Shown here one piece after another: positions 6,293 through 13,193 of a stretch of 13,193 nucleotides of DNA (its first letter is position 1; each line of letters opens with the position of its first letter). This DNA comes from Betaproteobacteria bacterium (GTDB taxonomy: Bacteria; Pseudomonadota; Gammaproteobacteria; Burkholderiales; Burkholderiaceae_C), in NCBI GenBank assembly GCA_025354965.1, contig JANXLW010000077.1, positions 1 through 13,193 of the forward strand, in the 5' to 3' direction. Position numbers and translations under genes: made by a program. The notes under the pieces are model-generated. The model saw only the letters and a list, made by a program, of their open reading frames with translations. It ran no database searches and was not told the DNA's origin.

Positions 6293-7915
6293 CTAGTCTT
6301 TCAACAGGCGGCGCAACACTTTGCCGGCACCCGTAGTGGGTAGCGCGGCAATCAGCTTCACTTCGCGCGGTGCCTTGTAGGTCGCCATGTTGTCGCGCGA
6401 CCAGGCCACGATATCGGCAGCGCTGGCAGACTGGCCCGGCTTGAGCACAACAAAGGCCTTTACCACCTCGCCCTTGTCGGGGTCCGGCACACCGATCACC
6501 GCGGCTTGTGCGATGGCCGGGTGCTTGATCAGAATCGTTTCTACCTCTTCCGGGAACACGCTGTAGCCCGAGACCTTGATCATTTCCTTGAAGCGGCCGA
6601 TGAAGGTGAGGTAGCCATCGGCGTCCAGCTTGCCCATGTCGCCGGTGTAAACCCAGCCGTCGCGCAGCGTTTTAGAGGTGGCCTCGGGCTTGTTCCAGTA
6701 GCCTTTGAAAACACCGGCGCTGCGCAGCACGATCTCACCGACCTCGCCGATGGCACATGCACGGCCCGACTCGGCGTCCAGAATGCGGATTTCGTTGCCC
6801 GGAATCGCCTTGCCCTGCGTGCCCCAGCGCACCGCCTTATGCGGCATATAGGTGTCTACCGTGTGGGTTTCACTCAAACCGTAAGCGGCTTCGAACGAGT
6901 TGCAGTTGCAGGCAAAGGTCTTCCATTGATTTGCCAGGGCTTCAGTAAAAATAATGCCGAAGCTGGTCACCGGGTTCATGCGCAGACTCGACAAATCAAA
7001 AACTTTTGCACCCGGCACCTGCATGGCAAACACATTCATCGGCGCGATGCTGTACCACCAGGTAACGCGGTGCCGCTCAATCGCCTGCAGCACGGCCAGC
7101 GGGTCAAAGCGGTACAGCAGCACCGACGTTGCACCCGTGACCATGGTGACGTTGATGCCCATCACCATGCCGGCAATGTGGTACAGCGGCGCAATCGCCA
7201 GCAGCACATCGTCCCCGGTGACGCCATTGCAGTTGGCCGCCGCCGCCGACTTGTACAGCGCGTTGCGGTAGCTGAGCATGGCGCCCTTGGGCAAACCGGT
7301 GGTGCCCGAGGTGTAAGTCATCAACGCCACGTCGTCCATGTCCAGCGCCACCGGTGGCGGCTTGGCAAGGCCCTGGGTCGCGACGATGAAATCTTCCACA
7401 TCGGCCGGCAGCGGCTTGGGCTGGTTTTTCATCGCCAGCAGCTCAGCCGGAATATCGACACTGGGTTGATCGGGCAACAAATCGGCGTAGCGCACCGCAA
7501 ACACATGCGTCAGCGCCGTCTTGGCGCGCACTTGCGCCACCACCGGCAGCAAGTTGTCGGCGGCGATGATGATGCGCGCCTTCAGATCGTTAAGCTGGTA
7601 TTCAAGTTCATGCTCCTTGTTCAGCGGCCCGCACGGGCAGACGATGGCGCCGATTTTCTGGATGGCGTAGTGCGCCATCACGTACTGCGGGCAGTTGTTC
7701 AGGAACAGCGCAACCGGCTCGCCCTTACCCACACCCAGCGCGGCCAGCCGCGCGGCGAAGGCGTCGCTGGCGCGGTCCAGCTCGGCGTAACTGATGACCC
7801 GCCCGTACCACAGGTAGGCCGCCCTGTCGGGCTGTTGCCTGGCATGGGCGCGCAGGTACTGGTGCAGGGGGGCATCGAGTGCATTCAGTGGTTTTGGGGA
7901 TTGAGCTGTCGCCAT
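6293..7915 (-). CDS. AMP-dependent acyl-CoA synthetase (ANL superfamily)
   Basis: This 540-residue enzyme is predicted to activate a carboxylic acid with ATP and CoA to its acyl-CoA via an acyl-adenylate. Seen motifs: P-loop TSGTTGLPKG at 202-211; YGLSETH in the middle; YTGD with D426 (ribose-binding aspartate); GRFKEMIKVSGYSVFPEEVE at the hinge; and PTTGAGKVLRR near the end with catalytic K532. The acid is unknown; medium/long-chain fatty acids or dicarboxylates are possible. The ATG at 7915 is chosen; a TTG at 7969 would add 18 residues without family character and would lie almost against the operator palindrome. It is the first gene of an operon with the biotin-carrier/carboxyltransferase 3 bp downstream, which suggests acid activation followed by carboxylation. 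It is divergent from tetR, whose product probably represses it. Confidence 0.92.
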   Translation of the reverse strand: MATAQSPKPLNALDAPLHQYLRAHARQQPDRAAYLWYGRVISYAELDRASDAFAARLAALGVGKGEPVALFLNNCPQYVMAHYAIQKIGAIVCPCGPLNKEHELEYQLNDLKARIIIAADNLLPVVAQVRAKTALTHVFAVRYADLLPDQPSVDIPAELLAMKNQPKPLPADVEDFIVATQGLAKPPPVALDMDDVALMTYTSGTTGLPKGAMLSYRNALYKSAAAANCNGVTGDDVLLAIAPLYHIAGMVMGINVTMVTGATSVLLYRFDPLAVLQAIERHRVTWWYSIAPMNVFAMQVPGAKVFDLSSLRMNPVTSFGIIFTEALANQWKTFACNCNSFEAAYGLSETHTVDTYMPHKAVRWGTQGKAIPGNEIRILDAESGRACAIGEVGEIVLRSAGVFKGYWNKPEATSKTLRDGWVYTGDMGKLDADGYLTFIGRFKEMIKVSGYSVFPEEVETILIKHPAIAQAAVIGVPDPDKGEVVKAFVVLKPGQSASAADIVAWSRDNMATYKAPREVKLIAALPTTGAGKVLRRLLKD

Positions 7916-7973
7916 GATGTCACTTTCAGGGTAAGTACGTAGTGTCGAAACCGTCTGCCGGCTTGCCAATATA

Positions 7974-8009
7974 TACCAGTTGGTAGAATAATTCTACTGA
8001 CCGGTAGAA
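7974..8009. promoter_or_regulatory. Candidate TetR operator between tetR and the synthetase operon
   Basis: The centre is a near-perfect palindrome GTAGAAT-A-ATTCTAC (7983-7997). It is flanked on the left by TACCA-GT-TGGTA (7974-7985) and on the right by ACCGGT (8000-8005). The element GGTAGAA recurs directly at 7982-7988 and 8003-8009, a 21-bp or two-helical-turn offset. A weak TTGCCA (7963-7968) could be the -35 of tetR, so a bound repressor would cover the promoters of both divergent genes. Nested dyads directly before a divergent tetR gene are typical of autorepression in this family. The exact half-site is inferred. Confidence 0.65.
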
Positions 8010-8028
8010 CACAGGTGACAATCAATTC

Positions 8029-8655
8029 ATGACCGCATCCCGTTCCCGACCCCGCAGCCACCGGCAAAAGACTGTTACCGCCGGTACCGACGAAAAGCGC
8101 GAGCGCATTCTGAAGGTGGCCGAGCGCCTGTTCGCGGCGCAGGGTTATGCCAACACCACCATCGAGCAGATCGTGCGCGAGCTGGGTGTCACCAAGCCCT
8201 TTGTCTACTACTACTTTCACAACAAGCAACAGATTTTTGAAACCCTCTCCTGGCAGCCTGCGGTCGAGTGCTTCACTGCCATGGACTTTGCCGCCGATGA
8301 CGTGCGCCCCGCCCACGTGAAGGTCACCGAAGGCCTGGAGCGCCTGATCCGTGCCACCATCACCCACTACCCGGCGGCATTCTTCCCTTACCGTGAACCG
8401 CAGGTGTACCGCCCGCAGTACCTGGCAGCGCAGAAGAAGTTGGCGAATCACTTTTATGACTGCTTGTGCCCGCTGCTGGAGCAGGGCCGGCGCGACGGCA
8501 CGTTCGACTTTTCCGAGACCCGCATCACCGCACTGGCGGCGTGCAGCCTGCCCGGCTTTCTCTACGCCTGGTACCGGCCTGACGGCCGCCTGGGCCCCGA
8601 CGCCATGGTGCACGAGCTCTCCAGGCTGGCTTGGCGCGTCATCGGCCTGCATTAA
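8029..8655 (+). CDS. TetR/AcrR family transcriptional regulator
   Basis: The 208-residue protein has a basic, Arg-rich N-terminal tail (1-15) and a TetR DNA-binding domain at about 22-68: KRERILKVAERLFAAQGY, then TTIEQIVRELGVTKPFVYYYF as the helix-turn-helix (43-63), then NKQQIF. The rest is an all-helical ligand/dimerisation domain, whose ligand cannot be predicted. AGGTGA (8013-8018) is a good ribosome-binding site 10 bp before the ATG. It is divergent from the acyl-CoA synthetase/carboxylase operon, with a dyad-rich operator in between, so it most likely represses itself and that operon and responds to an acyl-CoA or related metabolite. The decayed ABC binding-protein gene begins 38 bp downstream in the same direction, suggesting they were once co-transcribed. 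Confidence 0.93.
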   Translation: MTASRSRPRSHRQKTVTAGTDEKRERILKVAERLFAAQGYANTTIEQIVRELGVTKPFVYYYFHNKQQIFETLSWQPAVECFTAMDFAADDVRPAHVKVTEGLERLIRATITHYPAAFFPYREPQVYRPQYLAAQKKLANHFYDCLCPLLEQGRRDGTFDFSETRITALAACSLPGFLYAWYRPDGRLGPDAMVHELSRLAWRVIGLH

Positions 8656-8693
8656 ATCCTCATCCACCCCACCGCAACCCGAAGGACAAAGCC

Positions 8694-9424
8694 ATGAAAC
8701 ACCTGATCACCCCCGTCGCCCTGGCCATCGGCCTGCTGAGCGGCGCCGCCCAGGCCCAGCAAACTTTCAAGCTGGCCTATATCGACCCCTTGAGTGGGCC
8801 GTTTGCCAACGTCGGCGAGCTGATGCTGAGTCACGTGCAGTATGGCGTGGGCGAAGTCAACGCCAAAGGTGGTGTGCTCAAAGGCACTCAACTGGAGCTG
8901 TTGCAGTTCGACAGCAAGTTGTCGGCGCAAGAAAGCCAGACCGCCTTGCAGGCGGCCATTGACCAGGGCGCGCGGGTCATCGTCACGGGCGGCTCAGGCT
9001 CCTCCGTGGTAGCCGCCCTGGTGGACGCCGTTGCCAAGCACAACGAGCGTAATCCGAATCAAACCGTGCTGGTCATGAACCATTCATCGATTGACCCCGA
9101 CCTGACCGGCAAGCGCTGCAGCTTCTGGCATTTCCAGCTGGAAGCCAATACCGCGATGAAGATGAAGGCCACTGGGGCCGATACGCTGATCACCGGCAAC
9201 TGGGGTCAGGACCTGACGTTGACTCGGTGGTAGGCCCGGTGCGCATGCGCGGCGAAGACCACCAACTGCTGCTGCCGCAAGTGGTCAACACCATTGCGCC
9301 GGTGGACGGCAAAGCGGTAAAGGTAGGCTGGGAAGGCACCAACTACGGCTTTCGCACCGACGCCGTTTACAGCGGCAACGAACTGGCTCAGGGTACCGAG
9401 TGCAAAATGGTGCGACCACAATAA
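8694..9424 (+). pseudogene. Liv-type ABC transporter substrate-binding protein, broken by deletions and a frameshift
   Basis: A strong ribosome site (AAGGA, 8682-8686) and a normal signal peptide ending AQA at about residue 22 start a periplasmic type-1 binding protein (KLAYIDPLSGPFANVGE, then GARVIVTGGSGSSVVAAL). After NTAMKMKA (about 9180) the text jumps to TGADTLITGNWGQDLTL, which in relatives lies roughly 65 residues later. It then runs into DSVVGPVRMRGEDHQ in another frame, so the first frame stops at 9231-9233. The C-terminal segment continues in the second frame to TECKMVRPQ and a TAA at 9424. About 150-180 of roughly 410 residues are missing. Neither half can form the two-lobed binding fold. 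No Liv permease or ATPase genes follow. Relatives bind branched-chain amino acids, amides or aromatic acids. The missing lengths are recalled from the family, not computed. An assembly error is possible but would have to be double. Confidence 0.85.
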
Positions 9425-9437
9425 ACAACGTGAGCGT

Positions 9438-10445
9438 ATGAACCTTGTCCCCCTGATCGAACTCAACCGTGGCGGCACGCTGGAGTGCCTGCACTTCGGC
9501 GCCGTGGCCGTGGTCAATACGCGCGGCCAGTTGATGGCGCAAGCGGGCGATCCGCACTGGCTGACCTTCTCACGCTCGACTCTCAAGGCGCTGCAGGCGT
9601 TGCCCTTTATGCAGGCCGATGGGCCGCGGCAATTCGGCTTTTCGCAGGAACAGTTAGCGCTGATGTGTGCCAGTCATAACGGCGAGGAGCGCCACGTCGC
9701 CGTCGCCCAGAGCATGCTGGACCAGGCCGGTTTAACCTATAAAGCCTTGCGCTGCGGCTGCCACGTGCCGGGTCTTTTCACCCTGCTCGATACAGCGCCA
9801 CCACCCGGTCTGGTCTATGACGAACGCCACAACAACTGCAGCGGCAAACATGCCGGTTTTCTGGCTTACTGCGTACAACATGGCTTAAGCCTTGACGATT
9901 ACACCGACCCCATGCATCCGCTGCAGCAAGCCATTCGGCGCGACGTGGCGCGCGCCGTGGGCATGGACGCCAATGACTTCAAAATGGGCATCGATGGCTG
10001 CTCGGCCCCCAACTACGCGCTGCCTTTGTCGCGTCTGGCGTATGGCTACGCCAGGCTGGCCAGTGAACCGAAAGATACCGAGTTTGGCGCAAGTTTTGCA
10101 GCCCTGAGTGAGGCCATGACGGCGCACCCGGATCTGGTGTCGGGGACTGGTCGCAACGATCTGGCTTTCATGCGCGCCGGACGCGGTGACTGGGTCAGCA
10201 AGGTCGGTGCCGATGGTGTGCAGGTGGTGGGCAGCAAAAGCCGGGGCGAGGCCTTTGCCATCAAGATCATCGACGCCAACAAACCCGCGCTGTTTGCCGC
10301 CAGCGTGGAAGTGCTGAACCAACTCGGCTGGCTTGACGACGCGCAGCGCGAGGAACTCAAGCCCTGGCGGGCACAGACCATCGTCAACGCACGCGGTCTG
10401 CGGGTAGGCGAGCGCCTGCCGATCTTCAAATTGCGGCCTCCATGA
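9438..10445 (+). CDS. L-asparaginase, Rhizobium etli (ReAV / asparaginase II) type
   Basis: This 335-residue enzyme of the PF06089 asparaginase II family hydrolyses L-asparagine to L-aspartate and ammonia. The family's catalytic features are present: FSRSTLKALQ with S47-x-x-K50; HNNCSGKHAGF with C134 and K137; and IDGCSAPNYALPL with C188. These match ReAV Ser48/Lys51 and the metal-site Cys135, Lys138 and Cys189 with a constant offset of one. There is no signal peptide, so it is cytoplasmic. Length is normal. The start at 9438 has only a weak ribosome site (GTGAG, 9430-9434) and lies 13 bp after the end of the decayed binding-protein gene, so it was probably translated from the same message. 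It is unrelated to the E. coli AnsA/AnsB fold. A 168-bp gap separates it from the TRAP operon. Confidence 0.92.
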   Translation: MNLVPLIELNRGGTLECLHFGAVAVVNTRGQLMAQAGDPHWLTFSRSTLKALQALPFMQADGPRQFGFSQEQLALMCASHNGEERHVAVAQSMLDQAGLTYKALRCGCHVPGLFTLLDTAPPPGLVYDERHNNCSGKHAGFLAYCVQHGLSLDDYTDPMHPLQQAIRRDVARAVGMDANDFKMGIDGCSAPNYALPLSRLAYGYARLASEPKDTEFGASFAALSEAMTAHPDLVSGTGRNDLAFMRAGRGDWVSKVGADGVQVVGSKSRGEAFAIKIIDANKPALFAASVEVLNQLGWLDDAQREELKPWRAQTIVNARGLRVGERLPIFKLRPP

Positions 10446-10453
10446 CTTGCGTT

Positions 10454-10472
10454 ATGTCAAACGATGTCAAAC
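10454..10472 (+). promoter_or_regulatory. Tandem 9-bp direct repeat upstream of the TRAP operon
   Basis: ATGTCAAAC occurs twice (10454-10462 and 10464-10472) with a 10-bp period, one turn of the helix, 9 bp after the asparaginase stop. Tandem sites in helical phase often bind a regulator on one DNA face. No regulator family is recognisable from the motif. Confidence 0.35.
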
Positions 10473-10502
10473 AAGGGCGTCGGTACCGTCGACAGGCGCG
10501 GG

Positions 10503-10548
10503 AATAGTGGTTTTCCACCATTGCAAAAGTTAATTTCACTTCTACAGT
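10503..10548 (+). promoter_or_regulatory. Dyad and possible sigma-70 promoter of the TRAP operon
   Basis: AATAGTGG-TTTT-CCACCATT (10503-10522) is an inverted repeat pairing at 7 of 8 positions; no T-run follows, so it resembles an operator more than a terminator. It abuts TTGCAA (10521-10526), which with TACAGT (10543-10548) at 16-bp spacing could be a promoter giving a leader of about 60 bases before dctP. Each box matches the sigma-70 consensus at only 4 of 6 positions. Confidence 0.3.
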
Positions 10549-10613
10549 CCAGCATCAGGCAGGCTAGCGTTGCACGGCCTATTTTTGCGCCCTCAATCTA
10601 CAGGAGATATTGA

Positions 10614-11612
10614 ATGAAGGTTTCCAAACTCATGCTGGGCCTGTTGCTCAGCTGCGCGGCGCTGGGCATAGGTGCCCAGACCATCATCAAGTTCAGCCAC
10701 GTCGTCGCAGCCGACACCCCGAAGGGCAAAGCGGCCGAGTTTTTCGCCAGGAAGGCGGCTGAGTTGACCCACGGCAAAGTCAAGGTCGAGGTCTATGCCA
10801 ACAGCGCCTTGTACAAAGACAAGGAAGAAGTTGAGGCACTGCAGATTGGCGCCGTGCAGATGCTGGCACCTTCACTGGCCAAGTTTGGCCCGTTGGGCGT
10901 GAAAGAGTTCGAAGCCTTTGACTTCCCCTTCATGTTTGATGACACGGCCGAGTTGCACCTGATCACCCAGGGTCCGGTGGGCGCCAGTTTGCTGGCCAAG
11001 CTGGAGCCCAAGGGCATCAAGGGGCTGGCCTACTGGGACAACGGCTTCAAGTCGTTCTCCGCCAACACGCCGCTCAAGATGCCGGCCGACTACAAGGGCA
11101 AGAAGTTCCGCATCCAGTCCTCAAAAGTGCTTGAAGAGCAGATCCGGTCGGTCGGCGGCATTCCGCAGGTGATGGCTTTCTCCGAGGTCTACCAGGCCTT
11201 GCAGACCGGCGTGGTGGATGGCACCGAAAACCCCATTTCCAATTTCTATACGCAGAAGATGCATGAAGTGCAAAAGCACCTCTCGATCACCAACCACGGC
11301 TACCTCGGCTACGCTGTCATCGTCAACAAAAAGTTTTGGGACGGACTGCCGACCGACCTGCGCGGTCAACTGGAGCAGGCCATGAAGGAGGCCACCGTCT
11401 ATGCCAACAAAATTGCCCAGGAAGAAAATGATCAGGCACTGGCGGGCGTGAGGAAGAGCGGCAAGACGATCGTCTACGAGCCGACCAAAGAAGAGCGTCT
11501 GGCACTCAAGAAGGCGATGGCACCGGTGCACATCAAGATGACCGATCGCGTCGGCAAGGAAACTCTGCAGCAGTTCTACAAGGCAACCGGCTTTGATCCA
11601 ACCAAGCTCTAA
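10614..11612 (+). CDS. dctP: TRAP transporter periplasmic solute-binding protein, DctP family
   Basis: This 332-residue protein begins with a signal peptide (about 1-21, ending GIGAQ) and has the DctP fold: IKFSHVVAADTPKG at the N-terminus, FRIQSS with R166 (the family's conserved carboxylate-binding arginine), and VVDGTENPISNFYTQ with N-terminal-lobe/hinge residues, then NHGYLGYAVIVNKKFW. It captures an organic acid in the periplasm and delivers it to the DctQM membrane complex, driven by a sodium or proton gradient. C4-dicarboxylates are the classic ligands, but many other carboxylates fit this family, so the solute is not certain. An excellent ribosome site, AGGAG (10602-10606), precedes the start. 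It is the first gene of the dctPQM operon and has its own upstream control region. Confidence 0.93.
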   Translation: MKVSKLMLGLLLSCAALGIGAQTIIKFSHVVAADTPKGKAAEFFARKAAELTHGKVKVEVYANSALYKDKEEVEALQIGAVQMLAPSLAKFGPLGVKEFEAFDFPFMFDDTAELHLITQGPVGASLLAKLEPKGIKGLAYWDNGFKSFSANTPLKMPADYKGKKFRIQSSKVLEEQIRSVGGIPQVMAFSEVYQALQTGVVDGTENPISNFYTQKMHEVQKHLSITNHGYLGYAVIVNKKFWDGLPTDLRGQLEQAMKEATVYANKIAQEENDQALAGVRKSGKTIVYEPTKEERLALKKAMAPVHIKMTDRVGKETLQQFYKATGFDPTKL

Positions 11613-11665
11613 AAAGGCTTGCCACTGCGCGTCCATTTTGCTGACGCCTCGTCGGAGTTCAATTT

Positions 11666-12337
11666 ATGAAGTTTCTTGATCACCTGGAAGAGTGGATCGT
11701 CACCTTCCTGATGGGCGGTGCAACCTTGATCATCTTTGTGGCGGTGGTGCATCGCTACGCAGCCGGTCTGGCAATTCCCGGTGTGCAAGACTGGCTGCTG
11801 TCCCTGAGCATGAGCTGGGCGCAGGAGCTGACCATCATCATGTTTGTCTGGATGTGCAAATTTGGTGCCGCCTACGGCGTACGCACCGGTATTCACGTCG
11901 GTGTGGACGTGTTGATCAACCGTCTGGACGACAAAATGCGCGCCAAGTTCATCATTTTTGGACTCTGTGCAGGCGCCCTGTTTACCGGCATTGTGGCGGC
12001 ACTGGCAAGTGGTTTTGTGTGGGACAACGGCGCGCATTACGCCTGGTTCAAACTGCTGGGCATGTCGTTGGACGGCCTTCCGGAGGGACCCACCACGCCC
12101 GACCTTGAGTGGCCAACCTGGATGGTCTACAGCGCCGTTCCGTTGGGCAGCAGCTTGATGTGTTTTCGGTTTTTACAGGTGATGGTCGGTTTTATCAAGA
12201 CCGGCGAACTGCCGCACCATGACCACGGCCATGTCGACGGTCTGGAAGAAGTGCTGCCGATTGACCTCAATCCCTATGCCATGAAAGACAACCTGCACCC
12301 GGATGAAACCGCTGACGGCCAGGGAGGAGCGAAATGA
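11666..12337 (+). CDS. dctQ: TRAP transporter small permease, DctQ
   Basis: This 223-residue protein has four predicted membrane segments (about 10-30, 52-72, 94-118, 152-177) and the DctQ signature GVRTGIHVGVDVLINRL at 71-87 after segment 2. It is larger than minimal DctQ proteins because of an insert between segments 3 and 4 (about 120-150) and a hydrophilic tail of about 45 residues carrying a His cluster HHDHGH at 184-189; I recall similar tails in other betaproteobacterial DctQ proteins. It pairs with DctM in the inner membrane. GGAG (11654-11657) is the ribosome site, 53 bp after dctP. Its TGA overlaps the ATG of dctM (ATGA), so the two are translationally coupled. Confidence 0.93.
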   Translation: MKFLDHLEEWIVTFLMGGATLIIFVAVVHRYAAGLAIPGVQDWLLSLSMSWAQELTIIMFVWMCKFGAAYGVRTGIHVGVDVLINRLDDKMRAKFIIFGLCAGALFTGIVAALASGFVWDNGAHYAWFKLLGMSLDGLPEGPTTPDLEWPTWMVYSAVPLGSSLMCFRFLQVMVGFIKTGELPHHDHGHVDGLEEVLPIDLNPYAMKDNLHPDETADGQGGAK

Positions 12338-13193
12338 ACTCGGCCATCATTTTTGTGCTGCTGCTGGTGCTGATGCTCACCGGCATGCCGATCTCCATTT
12401 CGCTGGGTCTCACGGTTTTGACCTTTCTCTTTGGCTTTACCCATGTGCCGCTTGAATCGGTGGCGCTCAAGCTCTTCACCGGCATCGAGAAGTTCGAGAT
12501 CATGGCGATTCCGTTCTTCATCCTGGCGGGCAATTTTCTGACCCATGGCGGGGTCGCCCGACGCATGATCAACTTTGCCTCCAGCATGGTCGGTCACTGG
12601 TATGGCGGCCTGGGTCTGGCCGGTGTACTGGCTTGCGCACTGTTTGCCGCTGTGTCCGGTTCATCGCCCGCCACGGTGGTGGCGATCGGCTCGATCCTGA
12701 TGCCGGCCATGGTCAAGGCCGGGTTTCCGAATAAGTTTGGTGCGGGCGTCATCACCACCTCTGGCGCCCTGGGCATCCTGATTCCTCCCAGCATTGTGAT
12801 GGTGATGTACTCGGTCGCCACCAACACTTCGGTCGGTGCCTTGTTCATGGCCGGCGTCGTGCCCGGCATTGCACTGGCCTGTGTGCTGGGCGGTGTGACC
12901 TGGTACCGCGCGCGCAAATTCAACTACCCGCGTTTGCCCAAGGCGACCTGGGCCGAGCGCTTCAAGGCCTTCAAAACTTCGGCCTGGGGTTTGTTGCTGA
13001 TCGTGATAGTGATGGGCGGCATTTACACCGGCATGTTCACACCGACCGAAGCAGCGGCCATGAGCGCGGTCTACGCTTTTGTGGTGGCGGTATTTGTCTA
13101 CAAAGACATGAAACTCAAGGACGTGCCGCGGGTACTGCTCAACTCGGCCAACATGTCGGCGATGCTGCTGTACATCATCACCAACGCCGTGCT
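12334..13193 (+). CDS. dctM: TRAP transporter large permease, DctM (C-terminus beyond window)
   Basis: The first 286 residues are visible; the frame is open at the right edge. Full-length DctM proteins are about 425-430 residues, so about two thirds is present. The sequence is very hydrophobic with many membrane segments and family motifs: FEIMAIPFFILAGNF, FAAVSGSSPATVVAIG, GALGILIPPSIVMVMY and FTPTEAAAMSAVYA. It forms the ion-coupled transport channel and works with DctQ and the DctP binding protein. The start overlaps the dctQ stop by four bases (ATGA) and follows a strong AGGGAGGAG ribosome site inside the dctQ end, indicating coupled translation. Confidence 0.95.
   Translation, partial: MNSAIIFVLLLVLMLTGMPISISLGLTVLTFLFGFTHVPLESVALKLFTGIEKFEIMAIPFFILAGNFLTHGGVARRMINFASSMVGHWYGGLGLAGVLACALFAAVSGSSPATVVAIGSILMPAMVKAGFPNKFGAGVITTSGALGILIPPSIVMVMYSVATNTSVGALFMAGVVPGIALACVLGGVTWYRARKFNYPRLPKATWAERFKAFKTSAWGLLLIVIVMGGIYTGMFTPTEAAAMSAVYAFVVAVFVYKDMKLKDVPRVLLNSANMSAMLLYIITNAV

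Noticed and set aside
6506..7942. Open frame of 478 codons on the plus strand
   Set aside because: It is antisense to the acyl-CoA synthetase; the His/Arg/Val-rich composition is the typical shadow pattern and no ribosome site precedes it.
12215..12232. His cluster HHDHGH in the DctQ tail as a metal-binding site
   Set aside because: Similar His/Asp-rich tails are, from memory, ordinary in betaproteobacterial DctQ proteins, and nothing else suggests metal binding.

Overview
The window looks like a chromosomal segment of a betaproteobacterium, most likely order Burkholderiales, family Comamonadaceae (a Rhodoferax/Polaromonas/Acidovorax-like organism). This rests on the high G+C with strong third-position bias, the gene repertoire (a Liv-type binding protein, a TRAP transporter, a biotin-dependent acyl-CoA carboxylase, RarD), and a 17-bp palindrome of the type GCTATCA-N5-ATAGC. 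I recall that palindrome as frequent in Comamonadaceae intergenic regions. The genus is inference only. No rRNA, tRNA, CRISPR array or intact insertion sequence was seen.

Layout, left to right. (1) 1-1297, minus: the N-terminal 432 residues of a NERD-nuclease/superfamily 1 helicase that runs off the left edge. (2) 1298-1567: a 270-bp intergenic region with a palindromic repeat, two overlapping inverted repeats and an AT-rich tract. (3) 1568-2743, plus: an AAA_14/DUF4143 ATPase. (4) 2747-3403, minus: an EamA/DMT transporter that seems to lack its first membrane segment and an internal block. (5) 3482-4363, plus: a full-length RarD-type permease. (6) 4457-7915, minus: a two-gene operon of an acyl-CoA synthetase followed by a biotin-carrier/carboxyltransferase fusion. 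(7) 8029-8655, plus: a divergent TetR regulator, with a palindromic operator candidate in the shared promoter region. (8) 8694-9424, plus: a wrecked Liv-type amino-acid/amide ABC substrate-binding protein gene. (9) 9438-10445, plus: a Rhizobium etli-type asparaginase. (10) 10614-13193, plus: a TRAP transporter operon dctP-dctQ-dctM, cut by the right edge.

How the genes may work together. The TetR protein probably controls itself and the synthetase/carboxylase operon. That operon would activate an unknown acid to its CoA thioester and carboxylate it, but no biotin carboxylase subunit lies in the window, so one would have to come from elsewhere. The decayed Liv binding protein directly after tetR suggests the cluster once included uptake of a substrate. 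The TRAP operon imports a carboxylate-type solute and has its own upstream regulatory region. The clearest unusual features are: two genes carrying apparent internal deletions at short repeats; three copies of one palindrome, one covering the rarD stop codon and one inside the carboxyltransferase gene; the carrier-transferase fusion without a carboxylase; and the mutually exclusive hairpins upstream of the DUF4143 ATPase. I see no clear case for a wholly new multi-gene system.
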